The position numbers and the translations under genes were made by a program. Under the pieces are notes generated by a model. That model saw only the letters and a list, made by a program, of their open reading frames with translations. It ran no database searches and was not told the DNA's origin. Source: Halichoerus grypus (taxonomy: Eukaryota > Chordata > Mammalia > Carnivora > Phocidae). From it: a DNA stretch of 64,000 bases. Where the stretch lies: NCBI RefSeq assembly GCF_964656455.1, contig NC_135720.1:109132696-109196695 (forward strand), written 5' to 3'. Of this stretch, positions 1 to 13,103 are shown in pieces; the stretch's first letter is position 1, and each line of letters begins with the position of its first letter.

Positions 1-11
1 AAGCTGGTTGA

Positions 12-209
12 AGGGGCATCTGGGTGGCTCAGTTGGTTAAGCATCTTCCTTTGGCTCAGGTCATGATCCCAGGGTCCTGGGATCAAGCCCCACATCAGGC
101 TCCCTGCTCAGCAGAGAGTCTGCTTCTCCCTCTCCCTCTACTGCTCCCCCTCCTCATTCTCTCTCTCTCTCTCTCTGTCAAATAAATAAAATCTTAAAAA
201 AAAAAAAAA
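12..209 (+). mobile_element. Can-SINE (tRNA-derived carnivore SINE)
   Basis: The head GGGGCATCTGGGTGGCTCAG is the arctoid Can-SINE tRNA-related start with its A-box-like part. A B-box-like segment, a CT-rich tract, AAATAAATAAAATCTT and a poly-A tail follow. The 11-bp target-site duplication AAGCTGGTTGA sits at 1-11 and 210-220, so both ends are exact and the copy is full length. It is transcribed by Pol III and mobilised by L1 machinery; no protein is encoded. Confidence 0.95.
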
Positions 210-220
210 AAGCTGGTTGA

Positions 221-640
221 GGATAAGAAATGTTCAGTTCTTGACATGATGAAGGAATATACAATATACAGGTTGCGTTCTGGAACTTTAAAAGAAGGTT
301 GAGGCTAACGATTTAAATTTTGGAGTGACTGGTATTGAGTTGACTTAATGCTGAAGTCAAGTCCATAAGCCAGCTCAGAAATTCTCCAATTTGATTTGAA
401 ATAGGCAGTAATCAGGATCAACAAGACCACGTCTCCTTACATTCAAACTTACTGTAGGCAGCTTACCAACTGAATTTATCTTTTTACTTGACCACATCAT
501 CCCCATGTGGGATAAGTCCCCATGTCGACTTATATATAATTAAATATTCCATTCATTGGTTATTTTCCAATGGGAAAAAAATCTCCCTTCCTTTATGACT
601 CATAGTGTTAATAATAAACAGTGTAGGAAGATGAGACATT
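221..640. other. intron-like sequence, nothing recognised
   Basis: AT-rich sequence without a recognisable repeat, splice pair or open frame of note. Probably an intron of KIF6, inferred from the exons downstream. Confidence 0.4.
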
Positions 641-3170
641 AAAAGGATAACAAGGGAATATTATGAACAACTTATAACAATGTATTTACTAACTTAGATA
701 AATCTGACAAATTTTGAAGGCGCAGACTACTAAGGAGAAATAGAAAAACTGAATAGTCCTATATCTACATAAGAAAATGAATTTGTAATAAAAACCTTCC
801 AACAAAGAAAACTCCAGGCCCAGATAGCATCACTGTAAATCCTGCCAAACATTTAAGGAATAAATAATACCAATTCTACACAAACTTTTTCCAGGAAACA
901 GAGGAGGGAACAATTACCAACTCATTTTACAAGGCCAGTGTTACCCTAATATCTAAAGTAGACAAATATATTTACAAGAAAACCAGAAACCAACATCCCC
1001 TATGAATAAAAATGTTTAATAAAATATTTGCAACTTGAGTCTACCAAACAAAAAAATTAATAAATCATGACCAAGTGGGAATTATTTCAGGAATGCAAGA
1101 CTGGTTTAACATTCAAAAATCAATCAATTCAACTCACCATATCACCAAACTAACAACAAGAACAACAAATATTTGATCATCTCAATAGATGCAGGCAAGC
1201 GGTGTACAAACTTCAACATCTACTCATGGTGAAAACTCTCAATAAAATAAGAATAGAAAGGAACTTCATAACCTGATAAGTATATCTACAAAGAAATGGT
1301 AGAGCTAATTTAACAATTAACAGTAAAAGAAAGAATTCTTTCCCCCTAAAATGGGAAACGAGGCAAGGATGTCTCTTCTCACCTCTTCTATTCAACATCA
1401 TACAAAGAGATGTAGTCAGTGAAATACAGCAAGAAAGATAAATAAAACACATAAAGGATTGGAAAGGAAATAATAGAACTATCCTTATTCACAGACAATA
1501 TGTTTGTCTATGTAGAAAACTCAAAAAACTCCAGAAAAAAAAAAAAAAAAAGGCTACCAGAACTAATAAATGAGGTTAGCAAGATTTTAAGATACAAGGT
1601 CAATATACAAACCCAATCGTATTTCTGTATACTAGCAATGAACAATTAGAAATTGAAATAAAAAGCCAGCATCGTTTATAATATCATCAAAACCCAAAAT
1701 AGGGATAAATCTAACAAAATACGTACAAGATTCATATGCTGAAAACGATAAAACACTGATGAAAAAAATTAAAAAACACTTAAGTAAATGCAGAAATATA
1801 CTGTGTACATGGATTGGGCTATTTAATGCTCTGATGTCAGTTCTTCCAAAATTGATCTGGAGATTTAATGTAATCCCAACCAAAATTCCAGCAGGCTTTT
1901 TTTGTGTGTGTGGAAATTGGCAAGTTGCTTCTAAAATTCATGGAAATGCAAAGGACCTAGAATAGATAAAATGGTTTTGTAAAAGAAAAACAATCCATAC
2001 TTTAAACTATATACAAACATTTATTTGAAATGAATCATAGCCCTAAATATACAATGTAAAATATTAAACCTCTAAAAGAAAAGATAGAAAACTGTTGTGA
2101 CCTTGAGTTAGGCAAAAAATTTATAGGACATAGGAAGCACAGACCATAAAAGAAAAAAAATGATAAATTGGACTCCATCAAAATCTAAAAAAACCTACTC
2201 TTTGAAAGACATTTTAAGAAAATTTTAAAAACACGGACATTTTCAAAACACATGTCTGACAAGGTACCTGTATCCAGAATATATTTTAAAAATGATCACG
2301 ATTCAATAATAGAACAAACAATAATGTGGACAAAATATTTGAGCAGACATATATCAGAAGATATACAGAAGGCAAATAAGGACATAAGATCAACATCATT
2401 AGTCATTAGGGAAATCAAATTAAAACCTTAGTGTAATACTATACAATTTTTAGAATAGCTTTTTAAAATTAGTAATAGTAAGTGCTGGTAAGGATGAGAC
2501 CCTGAAACTCTCATACGTTGCTGGTGGGGATGTTACATGGAGCTCCCACTTTGGAAAAACAGTTTTTCAATTTCTGATAACATTAAATGTAATACTTACC
2601 ATAAACTTCAGCAGTCCCATTGCTAGGAATTTTTCTATGAGAAATGAAAGCATATGCCCACACAGAGGCTTCTCCATGAATATTTACAGCAACTTTCTTC
2701 AAAATCTCCCAGAACTGGAAACATCCTAAACCAGTGAGTGGCTAAGCAAATGGCTGTACAGCCATATAGTTGAATCCTACCCAGCAGTAAAAATGGAGTG
2801 AACTATTGATGCATTCAACAGCTTGGATGAATCTCAAAAGCATTATGCTAAGTAACAGAAGCCAGATACAGAAGGCTACATACTATATGATTCTATTTAT
2901 GTGACAGTCTGTAAAAGGCAAGTACAGTAAGAGAAACCAGAGTAATGGTTGCCAGGGTTGCTGGTGGGGGGGTGGGAGGGAAGAGGAATTGATTACAGAG
3001 GAGCAAGAGGGAATTGTTTAGGGTGACGGAAATATTCTATATCTTGATTTTAGTGGCAGTTACATAACTATACACACTTGTCAAAATGCATAGTACTACA
3101 CATCTAGAAAAGGTGAATTAAAAATTTTACTATCTGTAAATTTAACCTCAACTAACCTGACCTTTAAAAA
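640..3170 (+). mobile_element. old L1 (L1M-type), ORF2 C-terminal part and 3'UTR
   Basis: A heavily mutated L1 in sense orientation. Recognisable pieces in order are the RT region (SPGPD-like segment near 810), the block ending in a WIGLFNALMSVL-like stretch at about 1810-1840, the C-terminal segment near 2500-2540 (trace of LLVGM), and an old-L1 3'UTR at about 2930-3160 (VVARVAGGG-like text, then TATATCTTGATTTTAGTGG). The longest surviving frame is only about 68 codons (1759-1965), so it is dead. The divergence marks it as much older than the L1s at 25-47 kb. Its 5' limit is blurred. Confidence 0.85.
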
Positions 3171-3419
3171 CAACTTGAAAAATCTGTATGATAAAAGGTA
3201 ATATAAAATTTAAAAACCAGTTACTAAATACAGCAAAGCAAAGTAAAACAAAACCATACAGTGAGGAATTTTCCTTTAGGTAAAATTTTGCTGTAGTTAG
3301 TTTAATAATAGAAACTTATCTTTGACTATAAGCCCCTCAGAGCACATAGACATATCTTTTTACAATTAATTACTGCATGCACAAGTTGAGAAGAATTTCC
3401 TCAGTTTCCTGCTCTGCCA

Positions 3420-4690
3420 TAAAACCTACATGCAGACTAAACCACGTCTGTCCTTGCCCCCTCCTTCCTTCCTGTTGCAGTCATGTGTCCCCTCTCCTGC
3501 CCAGAGCTGCCCTCACCAACCATGCTCTCAGTCCCAGTCCCTTCTGCCATCTCAGGAATGTCCATTATCCTTCTTTTTTTTTAATCTTCAAGTTTTCCCA
3601 TATTAAGAATATATATATTCCCCCTTGGCCCAGCCTCCCCCTCTACCTACTGCTCCTTTCCTTCTTGAAGCTTAACTACTCCAAGAAGTTGCTTTCACTC
3701 ACGGTGTCCGTTCCCTTCCGTCGTCCTCAGCACCCTCTGATCTGGCTTGTGCCCCCTCATGCTGAAGTGCCCTTACAGTTTCTGATGACCTACGTGTGGA
3801 CAAATGTAATGGGTCAGTTTCAGTCCTCATCTCTCTTGACCTGTCAGCAGCGTTCGCCATTATTAAACGACCCTCTTACTGACACACTGTCCTCTTGGGA
3901 CCTTCCCCTCTCCTGATGCTCCTTGGCTTCCCTGGCACATTTTCCTCCTTTCATGTTGGCATTCCTCAAGGCACTGTCCCAGGACCTCCCCTTCTCTCTT
4001 TACTTTATATTTTCCCCAGCCAGAAATTTGGAAGTTACCTGTGACTCTATTTTTCTTCTTACCGCCTCCAAATCCAACCCATTGGGAAGTCCTGTTGACT
4101 CTGTCTTCAAAACATGTCCTAGGTCGGATGACTTCACACCCCCTCCAAACCTCAGCCACCTTCTTTTTACTACTAAAATGGTGTCATAATAGGTTTTCCT
4201 GAATTGACTTTGCTCCCTTTAATTCTTTTTCTGTGCAGCCAGAATATTCTTTTTTTTTTTTTTTAAGTGCAGTTCTTGTCATTTCACTCTTCTTCTTAAA
4301 ACTCTTCAGTGACTTCTGACTTCCCGTTGTTCTCAGGAAGAGACCAAATTCCTTTCTGTGACCTGTAATTGTCTGCCCCATCTAACCCTTCTCTGTGTTT
4401 TCAGCCACATTTCACATTCCTCTCCCCCTTGCCCCTGGGCTTCAACAGCACTGGCCTTTCAGTCCCTTAAATATTTCATTCTGTCTCTCACCCTGGGGTC
4501 TTTGCACATGCAGTTGCCTCTGCCTTCTGACTGGGATGACCTGTGTGTGCATGGGGACACACACACATATATCTCGATTTGTTTGTTCTACTCCTCCTCC
4601 AAACCTCGGTTTAAATTCTGCCTCCTTGGTTCATCTGCAGCCCCAACTAAATCATGACAGGTTTTCATCTTTTCTGTACTTTTCCGTCAG
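3420..4690 (+). mobile_element. L2 LINE remnant, RT part and 3' region
   Basis: CT-rich sequence that follows the L2 consensus in order: the GGCTTCC...GGCAC block near 3925, GGCATTCCTCAAGGCACTG near 3958, the CCTGTTGACTCT block near 4091, the CAGGAAGAGACCAAATTCC block near 4335 and GGGTCTTTGCACATGCAG near 4496. Open frames here (for example 3377-3916 and 4395-4892) arise from the stop-poor CT-rich strand and are not genes. L2 has been inactive since early mammal evolution. Confidence 0.8.
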
Positions 4691-5560
4691 ATGCTTATCT
4701 CCAGTTAGAATCATGTACCTGGGGTATGGTTTGGTGGTTATCTGTGTCCTTCACCACACCAAAAGGCCTTTAAGGCCATGTCTGCTTGCAGTGAAAGTAC
4801 ACAGCACCTCAATCTGTATCATTTTGTGGCACGTAATCAGAGAATATGCAGTGAATATTAATACAGCAGAGAGTATGCATAAGCTACATTAAAGCCCCAG
4901 CAGGAAAAGCTTGAGAGGTATTTGACAGGTTCATGAGCACATAATCAAGCAATTTGAGAGATGGAGCTACTGAACTCCATCCATGCAAGCAGGTATCACC
5001 CTAAGCAGATGAGGCCCTAGTTTGGTATACATTTTACCGAATGGGAAATGGTTCCTGCAGTGACAGGGTCATTCCTACTCCTCAGGAGTCCCCAGGGTGC
5101 TCTTGCTGGGCTTCCTGCTTCTGGTGGGAAATGGTGCCATCCTTCCAGACTGAAACAGTTGGTACAGCTGGCAGCTGTGCTAGAGTTGACCCTCAAGCCC
5201 TTCAACCAAGTGCCAAATAGAGGGTAGACCTTCGCTTTCCATCCTTGGGGCTGTCTACACTCCATATTGGGGCTTACTTGGAGATTGTTATCTGATGGGA
5301 TTTCTTTCCTTATTCTTTGTCAAATTAAATAACTTAAGACTAAATATAGTTTAAAATCAAGCACATTGTATTATCAGACCCACAAACACAGAATTTGTTT
5401 CAAAAGAACAGATTTGTACTAATAAAAGCTTCCTTGATGTCCAAACTTCTACTTGGACATGTAAATGAATATACCTGAAGGAAGAGTTCTAAATCTTCAT
5501 TTTCCCAACAAGTAAATCTTTTGGAAGTAATTTATACTTTTATTCGTTCTTTCTAGTGAA
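4691..5560. other. intron-like sequence, nothing recognised
   Basis: No repeat family, exon or RNA gene recognised. A minus-strand open frame of 82 codons (5017-5265) has no family resemblance and no splice context. Confidence 0.4.
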
Positions 5561-5564
5561 GAAA

Positions 5565-5830
5565 CACTGGTTGGGTACTGACGATACCATGTCAGGTACT
5601 CTGTTAGGACCTGGGAGCCAGGGGCGGATGACCAGACATGCATGCTTATTGGTGAGGCTGAGCTGCTGTCAGAGACACTGTGGTCCGAGATGGGGAAGGG
5701 AGTTTTTGTAAAGGGCAGGGGAACAGGGAGGAAAGGCTTTATGGAGGAAGTGACACACAGAAAACCCATCAGTGCTTTCATCCTCTTGTAGTAAGCATTT
5801 CAAGGTGACTTCAGGAGAAGTCATTTCTAC
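5565..5830 (-). mobile_element. L2 fragment
   Basis: Reverse complement of the L2 3' region: TACTGACGATACCATGTCAGGTACT corresponds to the duplicated tract ending in the usual 'tactatgtgccaggcact' text, followed by the GGAGGAAAGGCTTTATGGAGGAAGTGACAC block. Diverged; borders approximate. Confidence 0.55.
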
Positions 5831-6425
5831 CACAGTTAACTTGAAGTTCAATTTTTTTTATTTGGCTAGTCTAATAAAAGTTTAATTGGGTTCAGTTCCT
5901 CAATTTGTTTGAACTGGATTAAAACCATAAAATAGATTTCAACTCCAGATATAGTGGCTCTCCTGAACCTAAAATTTGATAACTTGTTCCCCAAAGTATG
6001 GGACAGAACAATTAAAATCAAGACCATCCCATATAATTTGAGATATAGCATCACCATGATTATAAGTCTTGTACTGTACCTTCAGACTATTCAAGAAATG
6101 AGATGAAGCAAACAAACAAATAAATCCCCACAATATTGGAGTTAATATAGTTCTATTGAGAATTAGATACCAAACCAGTCTTTTTTGGGAGAATCTCTTG
6201 TCAGTACTTAACTCTGGATACTTTATCCTTTTTATATTCAGTTTATTGTCACTGGCCTCCAGAGTGGTTTTATTTGTCAAGCTGCTATTAAAAATATGTT
6301 TCAAAACCATAACTTAGGCTGTGTAAGTTCTATGACATGATGAGCTTTCCTGATTGTTCTCTGGAAGAGTCTTCACTGTGGAGGCAGGGAGGAATGGATT
6401 TCAGGAAACCATGCTCCTCAAGGAT
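5831..6425. other. intron-like sequence, nothing recognised
   Basis: AT-rich. It holds a minus-strand open frame of 113 codons (5969-6310) with no recognisable domain, which I treat as chance. Confidence 0.35.
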
Positions 6426-6426
6426 G

Positions 6427-6485
6427 GGAGAGAGAGAGAGGAGATTGTGCGGAGAGAGAGAGAGAGACAGGGAGAGAGAGAGAGA
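6427..6485. repeat. (GA)n simple repeat
   Basis: Three GAGAGA runs broken by GATTGTGCG and CAGG. An imperfect, probably old dinucleotide tract. Confidence 0.9.
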
Positions 6486-6639
6486 AGCCCAGGCAGGAGT
6501 CTGAACAATCTCCTGAAAATTGTTTGACATACGACTGAACTCTTTCCTACACCAGATTGCTCCTCAGAAAATGAAAAATCTCAGGAAGGTTTATGCCTAA
6601 TTTTTTGTCATTATGGATAAAATTATCCCAATGACAGTG

Positions 6640-7075
6640 ATATGGACTATCTCTGACTCTCCAGAATCTCTTCCCAGGACCTGCCAGGGCTGCCTGTGGT
6701 CTGGCCCCTGGCAACTGCTGGGGCCCGCTTCCCTCCCCCACACTTCTCTCTCCCCCTGGCCTCCTCACCATTCCTCCCCTGAAACGCTCCTCCCTCACTT
6801 CATTACTCAAGTGTCACATTATCAGGAAGACTTTCTTCTCAGGCCATCTTATCTAAAACTTACACCTTCCCGTTACTCTTTATCCCCTTTATGCTGAGTT
6901 ATTTTTCTTCGTAGCAGCAACAGCATTTTTAATGTTTCATTGTCCATTGTCTATCTCTGCCTTTCTGCCTACTTTGTGAGGACTTGGGCTTTACCTGTGT
7001 TGTTTGCCATTATGTCCCTGTCACCTAAAACAGTACCTGGCCCATGAATATACTGTGTTGAATGAATTAGTGAAC
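6640..7075 (+). mobile_element. L2 3' end
   Basis: Sense L2 tail: CTCAAGTGTCACATTATCAGGAAGACTTTC (the 'cctcagagaggccttccctgacc' block), then the CACCTAAAACAGTACCTGGCCC block and a TGTTGAATGAATTAGTGAA end. Diverged but collinear over about 430 bp. Confidence 0.75.
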
Positions 7076-7106
7076 ACTCTGTCAGGGTCTGAGTTCCATA
7101 GCTGTC

Positions 7107-7123
7107 TTTTTTTTTTAAAGATT

Positions 7124-7162
<39 letters not shown>

Positions 7163-7289
7163 GAGAATGAGCTGATCTCTGGAGACTCCATGCTGAGCAC
7201 AGAGCCCAGTGCGGGGCTTGTTGCTATGACCCGGAGATCATAACCTGAGCTGAAATCACACTCAACCCACTGAGCCACCCAGGCATCTC
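7107..7289 (-). mobile_element. Can-SINE
   Basis: Poly-T and AAAGATTTTATTTATTT(n) on the + strand, ending in TGAGCCACCCAGGCATCTCC, i.e. an antisense Can-SINE. It has a long (ATTT)n run of about 10 units. The CT-rich middle is shortened and no clear target-site duplication was seen, so it may be an older copy. Confidence 0.9.
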
Positions 7290-7554
7290 CAGGGCCTCCA
7301 CTCAGAGCAGTCCTAGGGTGTTGGGTGTGAGCAGGGGCCCTCAGAACTAGTCTGTGTGGATAGAAAGCACTTCCTGACATTCATATTCAACATCACTGGT
7401 TTGGGATCCATTGTGTGCTAGGCCTTTGAAGGATTTATGAGTGTGAATGATGAGGAATTATTTGCAATATTCAGAATTTGGCCCACAACTATTTTTTGAA
7501 CTTTGTCCAGAGTCACCGAGATCTGGCAGAGAAAATTTACTGGAACGAACTGAG

Positions 7555-7785
7555 TTAACAGACTTGAATTCTAATCGTGACCTGTCTTCTAGCCTACAGA
7601 GATGCGTTATCTTAAAATGATCACTCCACCATTTTCTAATCTTAGGTATATGACCTTGGGCAAATTATATCATCTCTGTGTGTCCCAGGTATTAATCTGT
7701 TGTGTGCGAGTAACAATGGTATCTAACCACAGTGCTGTTATAAGGGTTGTTAAAGAAATCCATGTTATGCACTAAACACAATTAT
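7555..7785 (+). mobile_element. MIR fragment
   Basis: The GACCTTGGGCAAATTATATC core and the following 'gttgttataagggttgttaaag' text fit the MIR core and 3' half. Diverged; borders approximate. Confidence 0.55.
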
Positions 7786-7789
7786 TATT

Positions 7790-10600
7790 ATTATTATAAT
7801 TTACCTATGATTCTTTGATATAATTTTTACTGGTACTGAAGAATCTATTTACTTATATAGATATTTTGTCAGGCTTCTTAGAAACGAAGGAACAAACCAC
7901 ATATTAATATCTCTCTTTAGAATATACACACATTCACACATTCACACACAAAGAAGGAGTACCAAAAGGAAAAACCACAAAAATGTTATTGGAATTATAT
8001 TTTTTGCTTTTGTTTTCTAGTTCTTTTTACTTGGCTCTGTTTCCTAAAATTTCTATGGAAAATTAAAATTTACTTTTAAAAGAATGAATGTCACCTATCT
8101 ATTTTACACCTCCAAGTGGCAAAATAAAGTCATTCACCTAATTAATGAATAGCAGAAAAAAAATGCCCTTCTTTGTTAACTCTACTTTTACGCTAAATTT
8201 CATAGCTGAATTAAAAGCAAATGTTCTCTCTTGGCATATAGCAAATTATTGCACAACCCACATAGTTGGTTCTGAGATCTAAATTACATCTGCTTCTGGA
8301 ATTTTAACTTTATTTTTATAGTTAATATTTGTAGTATTTTTTGTATATTTGGGCTATAATACTGTGTATTATTAATCAGTCACTTCAGAGTGGTGCTTTT
8401 CTTATACAGTTGATATAAGACTGTATATCTAAACAACTAAATAAAACAAAACCTATAAATTGCTAGAATGGAATGTTCATAAAATGCTTCCAAATTGGAC
8501 TTGTTTGCTTTGCATCTTACTGTCCACTTCCTTAACCATAACAGTGCTCCACATACTCCCAAAGTGAGAACAATTTGTTGAAACTTTTCAGATAATTTGG
8601 AAATTTAAAGATAAAGTAGCAGCCTGAATCATGAAGAGAATTGATGCCTAAAGTTTCTACTTGTATTTAAAATAACATTATAAACTGGAATAAAATCTTT
8701 GTAAATATATGTATGTAATTTTACACTATATAGTGTGTATAAGTATGTAAGGGACGTGTACTTACAGAAATTCTGAAAAACAGAGACAAATAAGAAAACA
8801 ATATGTATATGCATGTGCCCATGTCTGAGTGCATGAGAATCACGCCAGAAGGAAAAGGCAGATGCTTTTCTCTTGAATGATGTTGATGAAGGCTTTTCCC
8901 CCAGGTGACTTTGCCAGACACTTGTAGGTGTTTTATCCAATATTAAGGCGTATCCTCCAAGTCCCTGTTCTCTCTTCCCCCCTGTTCTTCAGGATCCCCA
9001 CCAGCTGGAATTCCCCACAGCTCTCTGTGGAAGTTCAACGTGAATAGTTTATTTTAATAACTTCATACTTTTTTCAGGTACTTCCCAGTTGTTTTTATCT
9101 TGAACCCTCTGTTCTTTCTTTCCAATGCCAGATGTGTCAACAAAGCCTTCTGTTTCCCGTTTTCTGAATTTAGCATTTCAACATCTGTATAATAGTTCTA
9201 CTAAAAATATGCAAACATACAATTCTTAGTGAACATCCTAAAATCCTATAAATGGGCAAGATGGATTGAGTTGAGGTTTTGTGGTTGTCGTTACGGAGAA
9301 GGATTTTGTTTGATTGCTTGTTTCTTGGGGGGGAGGGGAGGCTAACTTGTCTTATGACCTTAGGAACCTAACCTTTGGGTATATCTTGTAATGTAGCTCA
9401 TTTGTTTACAAATCTGTGGGCTCCAGAGAGTTCCAAGAGAACAGTTTGTCTTGGCTTCATCCCCTGAGACTGGGGAGAGGACATGTAAAGATTTCTCCTT
9501 CTATTTCAATCCTTGGCCCTGCTGCAGCTGAAAATTGGTGATTCGGTTCTATCCACTGGATTGTCAGTCCTTGAGTATTATTAAGCACATCACAGCACTA
9601 GGCTAAAAGCTGCAAAGACGTAGAAACATAAAGCATGGTGCCTGGCCAGAGGGAACTATGTGAGGACATGTGACATATGCTTTTGAAAAAACAAAAAAAC
9701 AAACTAAAGATTAAGACAAGGAAATGATCATGTACAAAATAAGCAATAAAGACCAGGAGTGTAAAGGACCAAATGAAAGAAAGATTAATTAATTACCCAA
9801 GTAATTGTCTGTATATTAAAAAAATCTAAATGTGGCCTGCTTGAAGAATTATCCAGACTCAGTATGAAGGAAAGCACTTAAGGACTCTCGGAACTGCTAC
9901 CAAGTTGTGTGGAATCTAGAATTGGACAACTGGCTTTTATTTTTCAGCTTCTCTGTACAGTATGGACACCCATGCTTCTTCTCTGTGTCCAGGATGGATA
10001 GCCATCCCCCTGACATTCAAGTAAAGATCTGAGAACTTGTGAGAAACTCCAGAGATTTTTTTTTATACTAAAGAACCCCAAAGCAGGACATCCCAGCACC
10101 AATAAAGTTAAGAATGCCCCCAAATGGAACAGGGGTAATTTGTGTCATTCACTGGACTATGAGATGGTGACTATCTTTGTATTCAGCTAAACACTGGTAT
10201 AAATCCTACTTCTTTTTAATTTTACACCTATTGATAGTGGTAGTTTGACAGACCCTTTATTTTGGCACAACATCATGGAGAATTATCTCCAAATAACGTA
10301 AATCTGAGTTCATGATATACCTTCAACTCCCAGCAGAGGCACACCAAAATAAAATGTAAGATGCCTCACGAACATACCCTGTTTCCACCTCCAACTGACC
10401 CTAGGCTTTCTTATAGAAACCTGCTTTATTGCCTGCCTTTACGTCATTATGGGCAAAAGACAAACATCCCCCAAGACCATCCAAGGATAGGCTCTTAGCC
10501 TACCCTGACTGGCCTAGCAAACAACCTGTCCAAGTTCTAGATGACCTAACTCTAAGGAGCTAAGCTCAGTGATGACTCAAGACTGGGTGTTTTTGTACTC
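7790..10600. other. intron-like sequence, mostly unrecognised
   Basis: About 2.8 kb with no repeat I can name with confidence and no exon-like frame. A weak L2-like stretch may lie near 9560-9670 (CATCACAGCACTAGGC, then GGTGCCTGGCCAGAGGGAAC). Confidence 0.35.
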
Positions 10601-11039
10601 TATTCCTCAGAGTACAGCATACCTTGTTTATTGTACTTTGCTTTATGGAACTTTGCAGATGTTGCATTTTTTACAAAATGAAGATTCGTCACAACCCTAC
10701 ATCAAGCAAGTCTACTGGCACCATTTTTCCAACAGCATTTGCTCACTTCGTATCTCTGTGTCACACTTTGGTAATTCTCACAATATTTCAAATGTTTTCC
10801 TTATTATTTTATTTATTATGGTGCTCTGTGATTAGTGCTCTTTGGTATTTCTATTGTAATTTTTTGGGGACACCATGAATCACACCCATGTAAGACAGCA
10901 AACTTAATCAACAAATGTGGTATGTGTTTTAGGTGCTCTACCAACCAGCTGGAACACCCCATCTCTCTTCCTTTCCTTGGACTTCCCTATTCCCGGACAC
11001 ACAACAATATTGAAACTAGGCCAATTAATAACCCAACAG

Positions 11040-13103
11040 TGGCCTCTAAGTATTCAAGTGAAAGGAAGAGTCACACGTCTCTCACTTTAAATCAAAAGCT
11101 AGAAATGACTAAGCTTAGTGAGGAAGACATGCCAAAATCCAAGACAGGCTAAAAGCTAGGCCTCTTGCACCACTTAGCCAAGTTGTGAATGCAAATGGAA
11201 AGTTCTTGAAAGAAATTAAAAGTGCTACTCCAGTGAACACATGAATGATAAGAAAGTGAAACAGCCTTATTGCTGTTATGGAGAAGATTTTAGTTGTCTG
11301 GGTAGAAGATTAAACTAGCCATAACATTCCTTTCAGACAAAGCCTAATCCAGAGCAAGGTCTTAACTCTCCAGTTCTATGAAGGCTGAGAGAGGTGGGGA
11401 AGCTACAGGAGAAAGGTTTGAAAGCGTGAGGTGCATTCACGAGGGTTAAGGAAAGAAGCCATCTCCATAACACAAAAGTGTAAGGGGAAGCAGCAGGTGC
11501 TGGTGTAGAAGCTGCAGTGGTTCTCCAGAAGATCTAACTATGATAATTGTTGAAAGTGGCTACACTAAACAACAGATTGGAAGAAGATGCCATCTAGGAC
11601 TTTCATAGCTAAGGAGGAGAAGTCAGTGCCTGGCTTCAAAGCTTCCAAGGACAGTCCGACTCTCTCGTTAGGGGCTAATACAGCTGGTGACTTTAAGTTG
11701 AAGCCAATGCTCATTTACCATTCTGAAAATCCTAGGGCCCTTAAGAATTATGCTAACTCTACTCTGCCTGTGCTCTATAAATGGAACAAAGTCTGGATGA
11801 CAGCACATCTGTTTCCAATATGGTTTACTGAGTATACTGAGTATTTTAAGCACACTGCTAACACCTACTGCTCAGAAGAAGAGATTCCTTTCAAAATACT
11901 GCTCATTGACAATGCACCTGGTCACTCAGGAGCTCTGATGGAGATGTTCAATGAGATTAATGTTTTCATGCCAGCTAATACAACATCCATTCTGCAGCCC
12001 ACAGATCATAGAGTCATTTTGACTTTCAAGTTTTATTATGTAAGAAATACACTTCATAAGGCTATAGCTGCTATAGATAGTGATTCCTCTGATGGATCTG
12101 GGAAAAGTCCATTGAAAACCTTCTGAAAAGGTCTCGCCATTCTAGATGCCATTAAGAAACATTTGTGATTCATGGAAAGAGGTCAAAATATCAACATGAA
12201 TAGGAGTTTGGAAAAAGTTGATTCCAGCCTTTGTGGAGGACTTTGAGGGGTTCAAGACTTCAGAGGAGGAAGTAACTGCAGGTGGGGTGGAAATAGCAAG
12301 AGAACTAGAATCAGAAGTGGCTAAGTGAAACAGAGAAAGACAATTATCATATGGTTTCACTTATTTGTGGAACATAAGAAATAGCATGGAGGACATTAGA
12401 AGAAGGGAGGGAAAATGAACGGGGGGAGGAAATCAGAGGGGGAGACGAACCATGAGAGACTATGGACTCCGGGAATCAAACTGAGGGTTTTAGAGGGGGG
12501 TGGGGGATGGGTGAGCCCGGTGATGGGTATTAAGGAGGGCATGTATTGCATGGAGCACTGGGTGTTATATGCAAACAATGAATCATGGAACACTACATCA
12601 AAAACTAATGATGCACTGTATGGTGACTAACATAACATAAAAAAATTATAATTAAAAAAAAAAAGAAGTGGAGCCTGAAGATGGGACTAAGTTGCTGCAC
12701 TCTCACAATCAAACTTGAGCGGATGAGGAGTTGCTTCTTAGGGATGAGAAAAGAAAGTGGTTTCTTGAGATCTACCCCTGGTGAAGATGCTGTGAAGATT
12801 GTTAAAATGACACCAAAAGGATTTAGAATATTCCATAAACATAGTTTAGATAAAGTAGTGGCAAAGTTTGAGAGGATTGACTCCAATTTTGAAAGACATT
12901 CTACTGTGGGTAAAATGCTATCAAAGAGCATCTCATGCTACACAGAAATTGTTCATGAAAGTAAGAGTCAATCAGTGTGGCAAACTTCATTATTGTTTTA
13001 TTTTAAGAAGTTGGCACAGCCACCCCAATCTTCAGCACCCACCACCCTGCTCAGTCAGCACCATCAACTTCGAGGGAAGACTCCACCAGCAAAAAAATTC
13101 TGA
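11040..13103 (+). pseudogene. Tigger1 transposase remnant
   Basis: A cut-and-paste transposase of the pogo class (N-terminal CENP-B-like DNA-binding domain, then a DDE catalytic domain). The longest intact piece, 11587-12126 (179 codons), holds the segment around the second catalytic aspartate, LIDNAPGH, followed by [14 protein letters not shown]. The start region near 11041 has lost its ATG context, and frameshifts and deletions lie upstream. An L1 tail interrupts the C-terminal part. The C-terminal frame resumes at 12681-13103. It cannot make a working enzyme. Confidence 0.9.
12321..12663 (+). mobile_element. 5'-truncated L1 3' end nested in Tigger1
   Basis: Starts at the very end of L1 ORF2 (the GTTTCACTTATTTGTGGAAC text), carries the carnivore L1 3'UTR, and ends in AATTATAATTAAAAA. 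The 8-bp duplication AGAAGTGG at 12313-12320 and 12664-12671 splits the Tigger1 transposase sequence cleanly. It has a single-module 3'UTR like the element at 31238-37420. Confidence 0.95.

Noticed and set aside
12..209. tRNA-like start with A and B boxes, possible tRNA gene
   Set aside because: A full Can-SINE with poly-A and target duplication; no complete cloverleaf.
3377..4892. Several open frames of 88-179 codons
   Set aside because: They lie in an L2 remnant and use its CT-rich strand in more than one frame.
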